DNA of 64,000 nt. Source: Plicaturopsis crispa FD-325 SS-3 (lineage: Eukaryota; Basidiomycota; Agaricomycetes; Amylocorticiales; Amylocorticiaceae). The number at the start of each line of letters is the position of its first letter. The stretch's first letter is position 1. The stretch covers positions 406,128 to 470,127 of the forward strand of contig KN832570.1 in the NCBI GenBank assembly GCA_000827205.1, written 5' to 3'. Below, one piece after another: positions 21,271 to 32,016 of this stretch. The notes beneath the pieces are model-generated. The model was not told the origin of the DNA and searched no databases. It saw nothing but the letters and a program-made list of their open reading frames with translations. A program made the translations under genes and the position numbers.

Positions 21271-22892
21271 CTAATTCCAATATTTGACCTTGATCCCCGC
21301 GACCACAGCCTCCAGTTCCGTGCGCTCTGCCCCCTCCCGCACGCCCGCCGCGGCGCTCGAGATCTTGTACCCCTCCTTGAAGATGTGCTCCTGGCGCTTC
21401 CGCACCCACGTCCCCACGTCGATCGGCTCCGCGAACTCCTCCAGCGTCTCGTACACGCCCTCCCGCGCGAGCAGCGGCGAGCCCTTCACGACCTCAACGG
21501 GCACGTTGTTGTTGGGCCGGATGAAAAACAGCACGCCGTGCCGGTCGAGGTGGCGCTGGTCCGGCGGGGGTACAGCGACTCGGTGGATGGACGACTTGAA
21601 GTAGCGCCCTGAGAGCAGGGAGAGGGTGTCCGCAATGTTCACGGTGATCTAGGGGTGCGGGTTTTAGCACAAGTATAATGGGGCAGAAGGAGGACTAACA
21701 GTGCCGGGGACGGCTTTTACCCATCGGTATCGGCCGTCCTTGTTTAGGACCTGCAGCCCGGCAATCGGTTGCTTGAATAGCAGAGTGATACTGCCGAGAT
21801 CGGTGTGCCCCGCTGCATAGCCCAAGTCAGTACGGTATAGCAGGCTTCAGGTCAGTTTATTACTGACTAGAATATAAGCCCTGCGCCTCCTCGTTCACTT
21901 CGTCAGACCTGGCTGAGTACTTCATGTAGCGCATATCTGCGATAACGATTGGCTGAATTTTCGTGGATATAGCACGTATGGACTCACGATCTTCGCCTTT
22001 CACGTCGTACACATGCCGCTTCACGAAGTACTGCTCGTCCTCCAACTCCAGCACGATCGCGAAAATCACGAGGAGCCTCTCGATAACGTTGGTGTGCACG
22101 CGCTTTCCGAACGAAACGATGTCCTCCCAGTTCTTCTGGATCAGTTCGGGGTGTGAGGATGCCGAGGGAAAATCAGCCGTAAATTTCGGGAGGTTGTCTG
22201 GACCAAAAAGGGTTCAATTGATGTGAGTGACAAGGAGCATGTGTACTTACAGACTTCGATGTTATGTCTAGGGTGGTGTTCGGTCACACCAGGTCTTGAC
22301 GAAGGGGAGATGCTCATAAACGCAGGCCTTGAAATGAATGTACGCCGATGACTCACTCGTAGACCTGAGGTCCGTTGTAACCGTTGTACGATGCGGCTTT
22401 GTGGTCCGCAGCGTATTTTAGTTTCTCCTCTGCGGATGCAGTCGATATTAGTCCCGCGGGGAGTTGAAACTTCAGAGGAGAACCTACCGAGAGGCAAGTC
22501 AAAGAACTCGTGGCTGAGCTCAAATTGCCGATCGACCTCCTCTTGGGATATTCCAAAGCCCGTAACGTAGAAGAACCTGTACAAATGTGAGAGCCATAAT
22601 GTTAGCGTAAAGTAGGGCACTGACCCGACATTATGCACGGCGTATTTGAGTTGTTGTGCGAGAGCTTCCTTGCCTCCCGGGTTCTCAAAGGTCGACAAGT
22701 CGAGTGATACAAGCTCGGCCCATTCAACTAGAAATATTGCAGATTAGCGATGTTGAATTTGGAGATGCGTTCAGACTCACGATCTGCTGTTGTTTCCGGA
22801 ATGCTCGAGTAGGGACCGGGAACGGTTCGCGGCTTCACCGACGCACGCGAAACCGGAGACGTTGACCTGGGGGTGGTGGCGACAGGAGACAT
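21271..22892 (-). CDS. 2-oxoglutarate/Fe(II)-dependent oxygenase, isopenicillin-N-synthase-like
   Basis: About nine minus-strand exons, starting MSPVATTPRSTSPVSR at 22892 and ending at the stop at 21271. The N-terminal DIOX_N part has FFYVTGFGISQEEVDRQFEL and SHEFFDLPLEEKLKYAADHK. The catalytic part has MRYMKYSARSDEVNE, the HxD pair in SGHTDLGSITLLF, IADTLSLLSGRYFKSSIHRV with the distal His, and the 2OG-binding-type Arg near HLDRHGVLFFIRP. Iron ligands therefore appear complete. Fungal members oxidise or desaturate small molecules, often secondary metabolites; the substrate is unknown. Its 3' end is duplicated as a fragment after ABM1. The 744-bp spacer to the divergent MFS gene probably serves as promoter for both. 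Confidence 0.88.
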
Positions 22893-23636
22893 GTTCTCTG
22901 TAGTGCGTAGATAGTCGCAAAATCAGCAAACGCGAGACCCTCGTTGGACGAGTCCTTTTGAACGAGGTTTGGTCAGGCGAGAGCAGCCGTTATGCTAGTC
23001 GGCCCGTCATCCTGATTCCGGAATCCTTAGGCTATAGATGACGCCTTTCTCTTGTTTTATGAGCAATACGAGATAGGCATCAAAGTTCATAATCTGAATA
23101 TCAGGGACGACGGAAAACGAACGGAGGAGGACTCGGAGGAAACTTCAACTTGGCGAATTTGAATTCGCATTCCGCGGCATCGGCAACTTCAGAGAACTTC
23201 ATCCCGTTTTGCGTATTTTCTTCCTCTTGATGCTTCAAAGCTTCACGCCTCACGCTTCGTGCTGCTAGTGTAGCTGCCATGTTTCTGCTTCTGTGGTGTC
23301 GCCAGTTCTCACTGATCTTGACATCGTATGCGACAAACGTCGTGGCGCACTTTATAATTCAAGATAACCGGAAGAATCGAGCGCCGTACCTGACTTCAAA
23401 TGCGGAATACTATGCAGTGAGCACGCCTTTTCCCCCTGCAATCATATCATCGTCTTACTGCGCGCGCGATGCTGGGCTGGCAGTGGGATGCGTGTAATGG
23501 TCATGTCAACATCCCCGTGGCCTGTACTGGCTGCAATCTTTTGAAATAAAAGGTATAGCCAGGTAGCGATGATAGGTTCAGACAGTATCTCTTTCCCCGA
23601 CCTGCCTCTGGTACTCCCTCGCGTTCTCTTTCCGTA
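22893..23636. promoter_or_regulatory. Divergent promoter region of 2OG oxygenase (-) and MFS transporter (+)
   Basis: 744 bp between two divergent start codons with no coding signal. A shared regulatory region is an inference from orientation only; no specific binding motif is claimed. Confidence 0.5.
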
Positions 23637-26158
23637 ATGGCAGTTCCCGTCAGCGAGGACACGTCGAGCATCGAGAAAGTCCCAGTGCAGCCCGAAGACC
23701 CTAGCTTTAGCTTGAACGAGGACGTTGCCGCGAAGGTGATTGGTCTTTGTACCCTGTCTCAACGGCAACTCAGCCTTTTTTGCAGTTCCTACGCGAAGTC
23801 GACGCGGATTCATATGCTCTGAAGGCTACCGATGAGACCTATAGGGCTCTCGTTCGCAAGCTAGATCGACGGCTTATCCCTATTCTCTTTGTCACTTACG
23901 CACTGTCAGTATGGCCCGCTGTATCTTGTCATGTTCTCCGCTGACTACATTATTTGCTGCTCATTGCAGTCAGTGTATAGACAAATCTTGTCTTGGATAT
24001 GCATCAGGTACGTCGATACCATCTCATGGTGATCTCGGGCTACAGTACTGATTTGACACCAGTTTTCACTCTCACGGCGGACCTTCATCTGAAGGGGAAA
24101 GAATAGTAAGAGCTTCGTGCATCACTCGCTCCACCATGTATATGCTGAGCAGAAATTGGTTGTAGCTCGTGGCTGAGCTCCCTGTTTTATTTCGGGTACC
24201 TATTCTTCGAGTACCCAACTACTCTCCTCTCCCAAAAGTTCCCGATGGGCAGATTTGTCGGGATTGCTATCATCGTACGTGGAATTTCCCAGTACACCAG
24301 CTCTTTGAGGCGGCTGATCATCTTCTTTGTAGGCCTGGGGTGGAATTCTAATATGCACCGCAGCGGCGCATAATTTTGCTGGGATGGCGGTCCTGAGAGT
24401 CATCCTCGGAGGGTGAGCAAGCATGCGCAATTCCTCGCTCCTGTACTGATGCTCGGCGTCTCTAGGTTTGAATCCCTCATCACTCCGACATTTGTATTGA
24501 TTAACGGCATGTATTATACTCGGAAAGAGCAAGTCCTTCGCACTGGTTAGTTCTCCCGCCCCTCCCCGCTGTATCGTCGTTTAAACTGAGGGTCATGCAG
24601 GCGCATGGGCCGCTGCTAATGGTTTCGGTGCAATGGTCGGCGGCATTATCGCTTTCGGAATGGGCCACGTTAATACTGGAATTTCGGGGTGGAAGGTGCG
24701 TCTATTGGCACTTGCCTCAGCCTCTAGTGCGCAAACTCATTCATCCTTACCTTGCGTAGTGGATATTTGGTCTGCCTATCCGGTTGCATGCCCATTCAAA
24801 AACATACTCACACGGTGTCTCTCGCAGTTATCAACGGTCTAATCACTACACTGTGGGGTACGTCTTGCGTTCTCGAACTGTTGTTTCATCTGACCGAACC
24901 TCCTCATTAGGCGTATATGTCTTCTTCTTCCTCCCCACCTCGCCAATGGAGGCGAATTTCCTCACGGTGGAGGAGAAAGCGCTGGCGGTACACAGGATCC
25001 GTAAAAATCATACTGGAATCCTGAACAGGACAATCAAGTGGAATCAAGTATGTAACATCGCGCTGACACGCTGTGATGGTCGGATATGAACGCCCAAGCC
25101 AATAGATAAAAGAAGCGCTCAATCCGCTACAGGACCCGCAAGGGCTTCTTCTATTCCTCATTATATTTTGCAACGAGGTTCTCAAGTGCGTTGGGCCGTC
25201 TCTCTTGATAACTATGTAGCTGATTTCTATGAATCAATAGCGGTGGCTTCGGTGCATTCGGAACACTGACGATCAAATCGTTCGGGTTCACATCTCTACA
25301 ATCTACACTTATTTATATCCCTCAGGTATGTTGACCTTCATACTATCGCGCAGAGGCGGGGTTTGATGGCGGAGGAATCGCGCAGGGATTTATCAACATG
25401 GTTTGCATCTTCTTCGGGGGATGGCTTGCACAAAAGTTGCCCAACGCACGCATATACGTGTCCATTGGTATGCTGGTGCCCACATTCATTGGCCTTCTGC
25501 TGCAAATCGTGCTTCCACGATCTGACGTTGCGGGCTTACTTGTCGGAGGTCCGTGCTCCCGCTTTGCTGTCCTCACAGGCCTGCGCGTCTGATAACTCGG
25601 GAACCAGTGTATCTATTCCCGCCGTTTGCCACGTGCCTCTTCATATGTCTTTCACTTCCCGGAGTTAATGCCTCTGGATACACGAAGCGCGCTACCCTAT
25701 CCTCCTATGCGTTCCTCGGATACGCGTTAGGAAACATCAGGTACGCACTTATCCCTGAGTCTCATTATCCGGTCAAGTACTCAGACATTGCGCCTTTCTA
25801 CCAGCGGTCCCTTCATGGTGAAGACCGGTGAAGTGCCAGCGTACCGCTCGGTCTTCATTGCCGATATAATTTGCATCGTTCTACAAGGTCAGTGACGCCC
25901 TTTGACATTGAACAATACCGTCTAACTGTGCCATCGTGGTAGGCATCCTCCTTGGCATCCTACGGATCTACTACGTGCGGGAGAACGCAAAGCGGGACAG
26001 GGCTCTGGCCGCTGGGGAGGTGCAGGACAGGCCTGCTGACGAGTTCGCAGACCTGACGGATAAAGAGTGCGTCGCGTCTCGCTGTGCTGACATTTTGAAT
26101 TGGAACTGATAGCGTTCCTCGTCGTCGCAGGCAGCCTGGGTTCAGATATGTTCTCTAG
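23637..26158 (+). CDS. Major facilitator transporter, Dal5/allantoate permease family
   Basis: A many-exon gene that splices into a typical anion:cation symporter (ACS/Dal5) protein of 12 membrane segments. Recognisable parts in order: LDRRLIPILFVTYAL with CIDKSCLGYAS (TM1), SWLSSLFYFGYLFFEYPTTL, LLSQKFPMGRFVGIAII, WGGILICTAAAHNFAGMAVL with RVILGGFESLITPTF, MYYTRKEQVLRTGAWAAANG, GVYVFFFLPTSPMEA, then the second half (NGGFGAFGTLTIKSFGF, IFFGGWLAQKLPNARIYVSI, ATLSSYAFLGYALGNI). It ends QPGFRYVL, the usual tail of this family (final exon ends at 26158). One exon, 24760-24769, is only 10 nt and encodes W-I-F across its junctions. Family substrates include allantoate, nicotinate, pantothenate and related organic anions; which applies is not readable. 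It is next to the 2OG oxygenase and may share regulation. Confidence 0.88.
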
Positions 26159-26751
26159 AGGCTTGCACATGGGCCGATGTTTTACAGCATCTCCATTTCG
26201 TCGCAGGCTGCTCGCAGCAGAACATAGCAACACAGCCACTGCAGATCCGCATCTACGCGAGTGCTTATCGGGATTCGGGCTTCATCAGATTGCTATCAAA
26301 ATGATCCTAAGCACGCACCCTAAGCACGCACTGTGGCGTTACGATTCTGCCATGAATGGCATTAATCGCACTTAGCGCACCTTAACGCCTCCCTTTCAGT
26401 GCCTGCAGGACACGGCACCGATCTACCTGTGGATGGTGAATATTGAGGGTCGTGCGATGCTGAAACACACAGTTCAGCGAAGATGGCAGCTACAATAGGC
26501 AAGTCTCCCGTAACCCGGCTGCGCCGACTACAGCCTTAGGGCGCTCTGGCCCGACACATCCGTTGGCACTTGGTTGCTAACGTCGATGAGCGGCTCATTT
26601 CTTGATGGCGTCCCGGCAACTTTCCTTGTTGCCCGGTCGGACACCATGTGTAAGAGATAGTGATAATGCACATATATATGGACGCGTTGACGGGCGTTAA
26701 CTCATCTCTGCTCTCGTTGACATTCCCCAGGACCTTCAAGCTCGCTGGACG
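26159..26751. other. Spacer between MFS gene and first DUF6533 gene
   Basis: No gene recognised. It holds the MFS 3' UTR and the upstream region of the DUF6533 copy. A 20-bp stretch near 26571 (ggcacttggttgctaacgtc) has a similar run near 41148. Confidence 0.5.
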
Positions 26752-28383
26752 ATGACCACCACCCTTCCAAACGATGTGATCTGGGCACGTCAGTATCTTC
26801 TCATCTGTGCCTGTTTTATTAGGAACTGCTGGCTGACGGGGGACACAAGTAAATGTAGGGAAGCAGTCGCGGATTGCAGCTATGTGCATCCTTGCGTATG
26901 ACCACCGTAAGTTTACATAGGATGGCATTCACGAGAAACTGAACATAACATGCACATTTCGGTCCAGTCTTAACACTTGATGTGGAGGTGAGCAGACCAC
27001 AATTCTGGTCCTGCCAGCGCTTTCTAACCAAGGATGCCGCTATAGGTCGCTTTCGTCTGGTCGCAACGAGCGAGTTTCGGAAAATACCTATATTTCTTTG
27101 TGAGCCCTGCACACGTCTCTTGACATTGACCAAGTCCTGACATCAGTGCTCTAACGCGAAGAATGGATGGCTATCTTTAATATGGCTCGTGTTTGACTCT
27201 GGTGAGCCTTGCAGTTGATGATCGAAGTATTCAATCATTCTAACTGCTACATTTCAGTGCCGCTATCGCCTGGCGGTTATTCGTCTGCCCACCGGTGTAT
27301 AGTGTATCTTATGTGCGACGATATAGTGTGAGTCGGTTTTACATTTTTCTTGCCATGAGAAATGAATCTGATTCACGTCCCAGATCAATGGTTGCAACTT
27401 TGACAGTGCAAAGTCAGTCCCCAGAAAGTTCAGCGCTAATCGTACTTACAACTTGATACTGATACAGTCATCTTACAACTACGGGTCAGCATTCAGTTAC
27501 GTGTTCACGTCCTGGTTGCTGATCACCATTTCGGAGCAGGTATATGCGATTTACGAACGTAGCCGCAAAATGCTTGTATTTTTGGCGGTCATGTGTGCGC
27601 TGGAAATAGGTGCAATGGCCGTGCTAATAGGCATCACCATAGAGAGACTTCAAGGTAAGCGCTAGTAGCCGTGCAGCTCTTGTCTTGTCTTGCACGTACT
27701 TCGGCCCTAATTTCGCGACATGCTATCTAGACCTGCCCGTCGTCTCTGCAGCAACTGGTTGCTCGTACTCCGGACTGCTTCCCGTCTCCTCGCTCTTCTG
27801 GACACCCGCCCTTGTCTTCGAGCCGATCCTGTGTTTTCTCGTCGTGGCCAAGACGTGGAAAGACCTCCCGAAGAGCATATTCTGGGGATACGTTCCGCAC
27901 CTCCCCGCCGTTCTCGCCAGAGACAGCCTGCTCTATTTCTTTGTGTGCGTGCTGTTCGCGTGTGCAGTCAGCGGCCGATTCGCTGACCTGTAGCACGCAG
28001 TGTGTTTGCCAATTTAGTGGCTGCGACCATTATATGGGCACAATACCCGCACTACATTAACGTCATTAATCCGTACGTCCCCCTTCATTTGCCGCGCGTA
28101 TGTACTCAAACATTCGTCGTGTTGATCCATCTGCAGATGGGCGTCTGCCATACCCTCCCTCCTCGGCTCAAGGCTCTTGCTCAACATGCGCGAGCGGATG
28201 CTGCAGACGGACGTCATCACGAACAGGAACCTGCCGATACCCATGCACGATACCCAAGTCTCGACGCTCAGAGCGAGGCAGACTCAGACCGTCCAGTCGG
28301 TGCAGTATATGGAGGACGGCGAGTTGTTGGAAGAGGAGATGAAGTTTGAACCGAATAGGCCCGATTATGGCATGGGAGCATAA
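26752..28383 (+). CDS. DUF6533-type multi-pass membrane protein, array copy 1
   Basis: The start MTTTLPNDVIWA is spliced to LNVGKQSRIAAMCILAYDH, the family N-terminal signature. Following exons give LLTLDVE, FGKYLYFFNGWLSLIWLVFD, CDDIVSMVATLTVQ, ILQLRVYAIYERSRKMLVFL, GCSYSGLLPVSSLFWTPALV, FEPILCFLVVAKTWKDLPKS, LPAVLARDSLLYFF, ATIIWAQYPHYINVINPWAS and LLGSRLLLNMRERMLQTDV. Hydrophobic segments suggest about seven membrane helices. DUF6533 proteins are widespread in Agaricomycetes in tandem families and have no assigned function; receptor-like roles are only speculation. Exon order and intron positions match copies 2 and 3. The first intron acceptor (after acacaag) is weak and was chosen by phase and by comparison with the other copies. 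Confidence 0.82.
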
Positions 28384-29384
28384 GACCTCGGTGTCGGCCT
28401 ATAGAGCCTCTGGCTTGTTCGGGGCGCGCAGGCAGTGTTGTATGTGGGGACAGTGTTGTACTACCTGTGTAGTGAGTCTGCAGATCGCTTTGCTTTGGTC
28501 TCGCTTATCATTATTTGAATCTTATTGTACAGCTGTAGATTCGCGTATATCCTGGCTGTATGACGGACGCCATTATTTAACTTATTATCTTGACAGCTAC
28601 GAGTACTTTAGATTTTGAAGACATCGGAAAACATCAAGTGGACGGTAGCCATTCGCGCGAGAGCCACGTGCGCGACATAATAATTTCCGTCCATGATTGA
28701 ACTTGTCGTCATACGGCCAACAAAGTACTGAAATTTCATACAGCACTCGCCGTATTCAAGTTCAGTTTTATGGTTGGCGCACACAGCCAGCTGGCATGCA
28801 ATCCTGTCACGGCGAAACGATCCGGGGCGCTGGCATTCCTGCAACATCGGAATGCTATGGCATCCTTCGGCGGCCCGGGTCCATGTATGGGTCCCACGAA
28901 GATGTCTATTCGCCTTCGCCGAAAGTGAGTGCTTTGAAATTTGTTACTTATTGGTGCATTCGGAGGCCGAGAGATACTGACGCCGTTCTCGGCCTTTGAG
29001 TCAAGGGTTCTGTCAAGACCTACTGGGTGGCCGCGTACCGTCGCCCGTTGACGTTGGATCCTAATCGTCGACATTCCACGCCTGCTCCCTTGCATACTCT
29101 CCATTTCTATCGCACATCTATCTATCCATCTCGTCTCTGATACGTTTCATCGGATCGGTGAGAGAGTTAGACTTTTTTGACTCGTAGTTCCCTAGCTGAA
29201 TGGCAATGCCGGCGTAATTTGACAGGCACTGCACCACTGCAGATCATCCTTCTCTCAGTCTCTGTGCTTCGATACCCCTTTATAACGCATATATAGAGAA
29301 ACCAAGGTTGGAGTCCTGCAGGTCTGTCCGTCTGTTATACTACTAAGTTCGTTGGTTTGGAATATTCGAATAATTGGAGGAGCC
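28384..29384. other. 1-kb spacer between DUF6533 copies 1 and 2
   Basis: No recognisable gene or remnant of a further DUF6533 copy. It contains the copy-1 3' UTR and the copy-2 promoter. Short frames on both strands show no family resemblance. Confidence 0.5.
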
Positions 29385-30928
29385 ATGTCTGCGTCATCGG
29401 CAACTCTTTCTCTCGAGTTCATACGAGCGCGTAAGTCCCTTCTCGTTGAGTTTGAGACTGATGGCAGGCTCAACAATGCTCAGTTGATGAGGGAAAACAA
29501 TCGCGGATAGCTGCAATCGCTCTCTTGGTCTATGATCACTGTTAGTCTCGTCTTTCTGCTATAAAAATTGACTCACGTTCTATTGCAGTTCTGGTCTTCG
29601 ATATGGAGGTAAGGATGCGGGAGGACGGAGAGAGTGGTCTCGCTTACCAGGATTGATAGGTACAGTACGTATGGTCCCAGAAGTGGACCTTTGGGAAATA
29701 CCTGTATTTCTTCGTGAGTTCATTCCTCTAAATCATTGCATTCACTTACAAACTTTCGCGAACAAAGAATGGATGGCTTGCACTCCTCTGGCTCATCTTT
29801 GATGCATGGGGTATGTCATTCACAGGATCTTCTTAGTGTGTAAATACTCAGATCTTATCAACACAGTTCCATTTTTCCCTGGACCAGCGCCTCCAAGCGG
29901 TTGTGTCACTTATCTCATAGTCGACGATATAGTGTAAGTATTCACGACCCATCGTGTTCTATGCGCCTCTGATCTGAGCGAATGGCTCTGGCAGAACCGT
30001 TGTCACGACGCTGACCGTACAAAGTCAGTCTACGCGAACAAGCCCTGCTCTCCGGAAAGCATATGCTGACGTTCTGAAATGACTGCATAGTCATATTACA
30101 ACTGCGCGTACGTGCCAGGTTGGCTCAATATCGACGATCGATTGCTCTAACGACGTGTTTACCAGATATATGCGATTTACCAGCGCAATCGCAAATTACT
30201 AGTCGCTCTTTTGGTTATATGTACTGTGGAGATCACAGTTATGGCGGTTTTAATGGGGAAGACCATGGTTGAGCTTCGGCGTGAGTATGACCGTCGAGGT
30301 TGTAGACATGCTATACACATTATACTTACTGTAGCCAACAACAGGTCTTCCCGTCATTGCTACAAACACCGGATGTGCCTACACGGGCCTTCTCCCTACT
30401 TCGTCGCTCTTTTGGACGCCTGCGTTGATTTTCGAGCCGATTTTGTGCCTGTGCGTGGTCGTGAAGACATGGAAAGACCTGCCGCGCGGAATAATATGGG
30501 GCCCCGCGAAGACGCTGCCCGCCGTCCTCGCAAGGGATAGTTTCATGTATTTCATAACGTACGCCTGCGCCGTTCCGCCTTCGTCGCATGCGCGGGTTCT
30601 AAACTACCGCCGCACTCGCGTTTGTCAGCGTCTTTGCTAGCTTGCTCGCAGCGACCATCATATGGGCCCACTATCCACACTACATCAACCTTATCAACCC
30701 GTGCGTTGAACGTTCCTGCCCTTATCCACCTGCGAGCGGATCTAAGTACGCTAATACTTTAACAGTTGGGCGTCAGCCATCCCCTCGCTTCTTGGGTCGC
30801 GGCTTCTCCTCAACATGCGCGCGACGATGCTGGAAACGGAGGTATTGACGACCAAGGGCATCGGGATGCCGATGGACGACGATACTATTACGCTCCCGCC
30901 GCTCGTGGCGGCGAACGCCCAGGCATAA
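29385..30928 (+). CDS. DUF6533-type multi-pass membrane protein, array copy 2
   Basis: It starts MSASSATLSLEFIRA, joined across an intron to LDEGKQSRIAAIALLVYDHF. Then come YVWSQKWTFGKYLYFF, NGWLALLWLIFDAWVPFFPG, TYLIVDDIVTVVTTLTV, ILQLRIYAIYQRNRKLLVAL, GCAYTGLLPTSSLFWTPALI, FEPILCLCVVVKTWKDLPRG, LPAVLARDSFMYFITVFASL, ATIIWAHYPHYINLINPWAS and LLGSRLLLNMRATMLETEV. The C-terminal tail is short (about 35 residues) and ends LVAANAQA, much shorter than in copies 1 and 3. Likely seven membrane helices; function unknown. All parts needed for a full-length product are present with acceptable splice sites. Confidence 0.82.
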
Positions 30929-32016
30929 CGCGCCCGCGCGGTTGGCGCATGGGGTGCACGATGTGCATGCGTCATTGCAAAGAACTTTCAATCAAGAGAT
31001 TGGGCGCTGTTCGATCATCTGATGTCGACGAGCGTCGGGCACTGGCAGGCAGGGCCTGGCAGGGCAGGTTCCTGGATGGCTTGAAAATCTCCGTATTTCT
31101 TTGCCTGGGTTTTTCTTCCCAGATATACACGTGTCCCAAGTTGGCGCCGGCAATGCACCAGCACTGGACCACTGATATGAGTATCCATTTTACTGTACTC
31201 TTTTGTTGATGATGTCGCGAATGAAATTCTTGTGATCCTCAGAGTCGCTCGGAAGGTCCAACTTTAGAGCATCCTTTATGGAAATCTCGGTCGTACAGCC
31301 GACAAACGTTATCTAATTCCTTGTGAGAGCAATGTGCGAGACGAGAAAAAACTGAGTGGCATCAGACTGGATCTTACCGGTGCAATGCCGCTGAACTCGA
31401 AACCTGTAAAATTATTGCCAAATCGGGCACTTGCGTTACACGTAGCGTGTTTTCCGGCTGGCTGCTCCCTCGGTTACAGGGTACCGCAAAAGTGGCGACT
31501 GCAAGCGTACGAATTGCAACGTTGCCTTGATCTTGCTCCTTTCTGTCCAGATATCACCAGCTCCTGATGCCAACGACTCCAGAGCATAGTATATCACAGA
31601 ACTGCAGAGTACAGGATCAGAGGTCAAGCACATGAGCTATCGTGCGCTATCGTCTTTAAGATTTACCTACCATGAATCAGGGCTCGTTTACAAACGTTGA
31701 AACGGCGAGGTGAGGCGGTACCGCCTACACATCATGATAAGTCGAGCGACTAGTCGTATGCAGCTGTCAAATGAAAAATGTGTACCATCAGGTGCAGCTG
31801 GGGACCTTATAACTGTGCAGTTCTCGGGCGCTCCCCATCAATCGGAGGCTCTTGAAGAGGCTCGTGGGTAGACATCTGCAGGATCTGGTCGTCGGATCGC
31901 ACGTGTTCCTTCTTCGCCTTGCAAAAACAGGCATATAACAGTTGCCCGGTGGATTGTGAAATGTGATGCTCGTTGTCCTATCTTTCTAACCTCCTACGCG
32001 CAGTACAGTGCCCAAG
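30929..32016. other. 1.1-kb spacer between DUF6533 copies 2 and 3
   Basis: I find no supported gene. The stretch contains several short frames without recognisable motifs. The copy-3 promoter should lie in its right end. Confidence 0.5.

Noticed and set aside
26555-26600. Short similarity to about 41140-41170 (cacttggttgc..acgtcgatg), possible repeat family
   Set aside because: About 20 bp only, with no extended homology or inverted/direct ends on either side.
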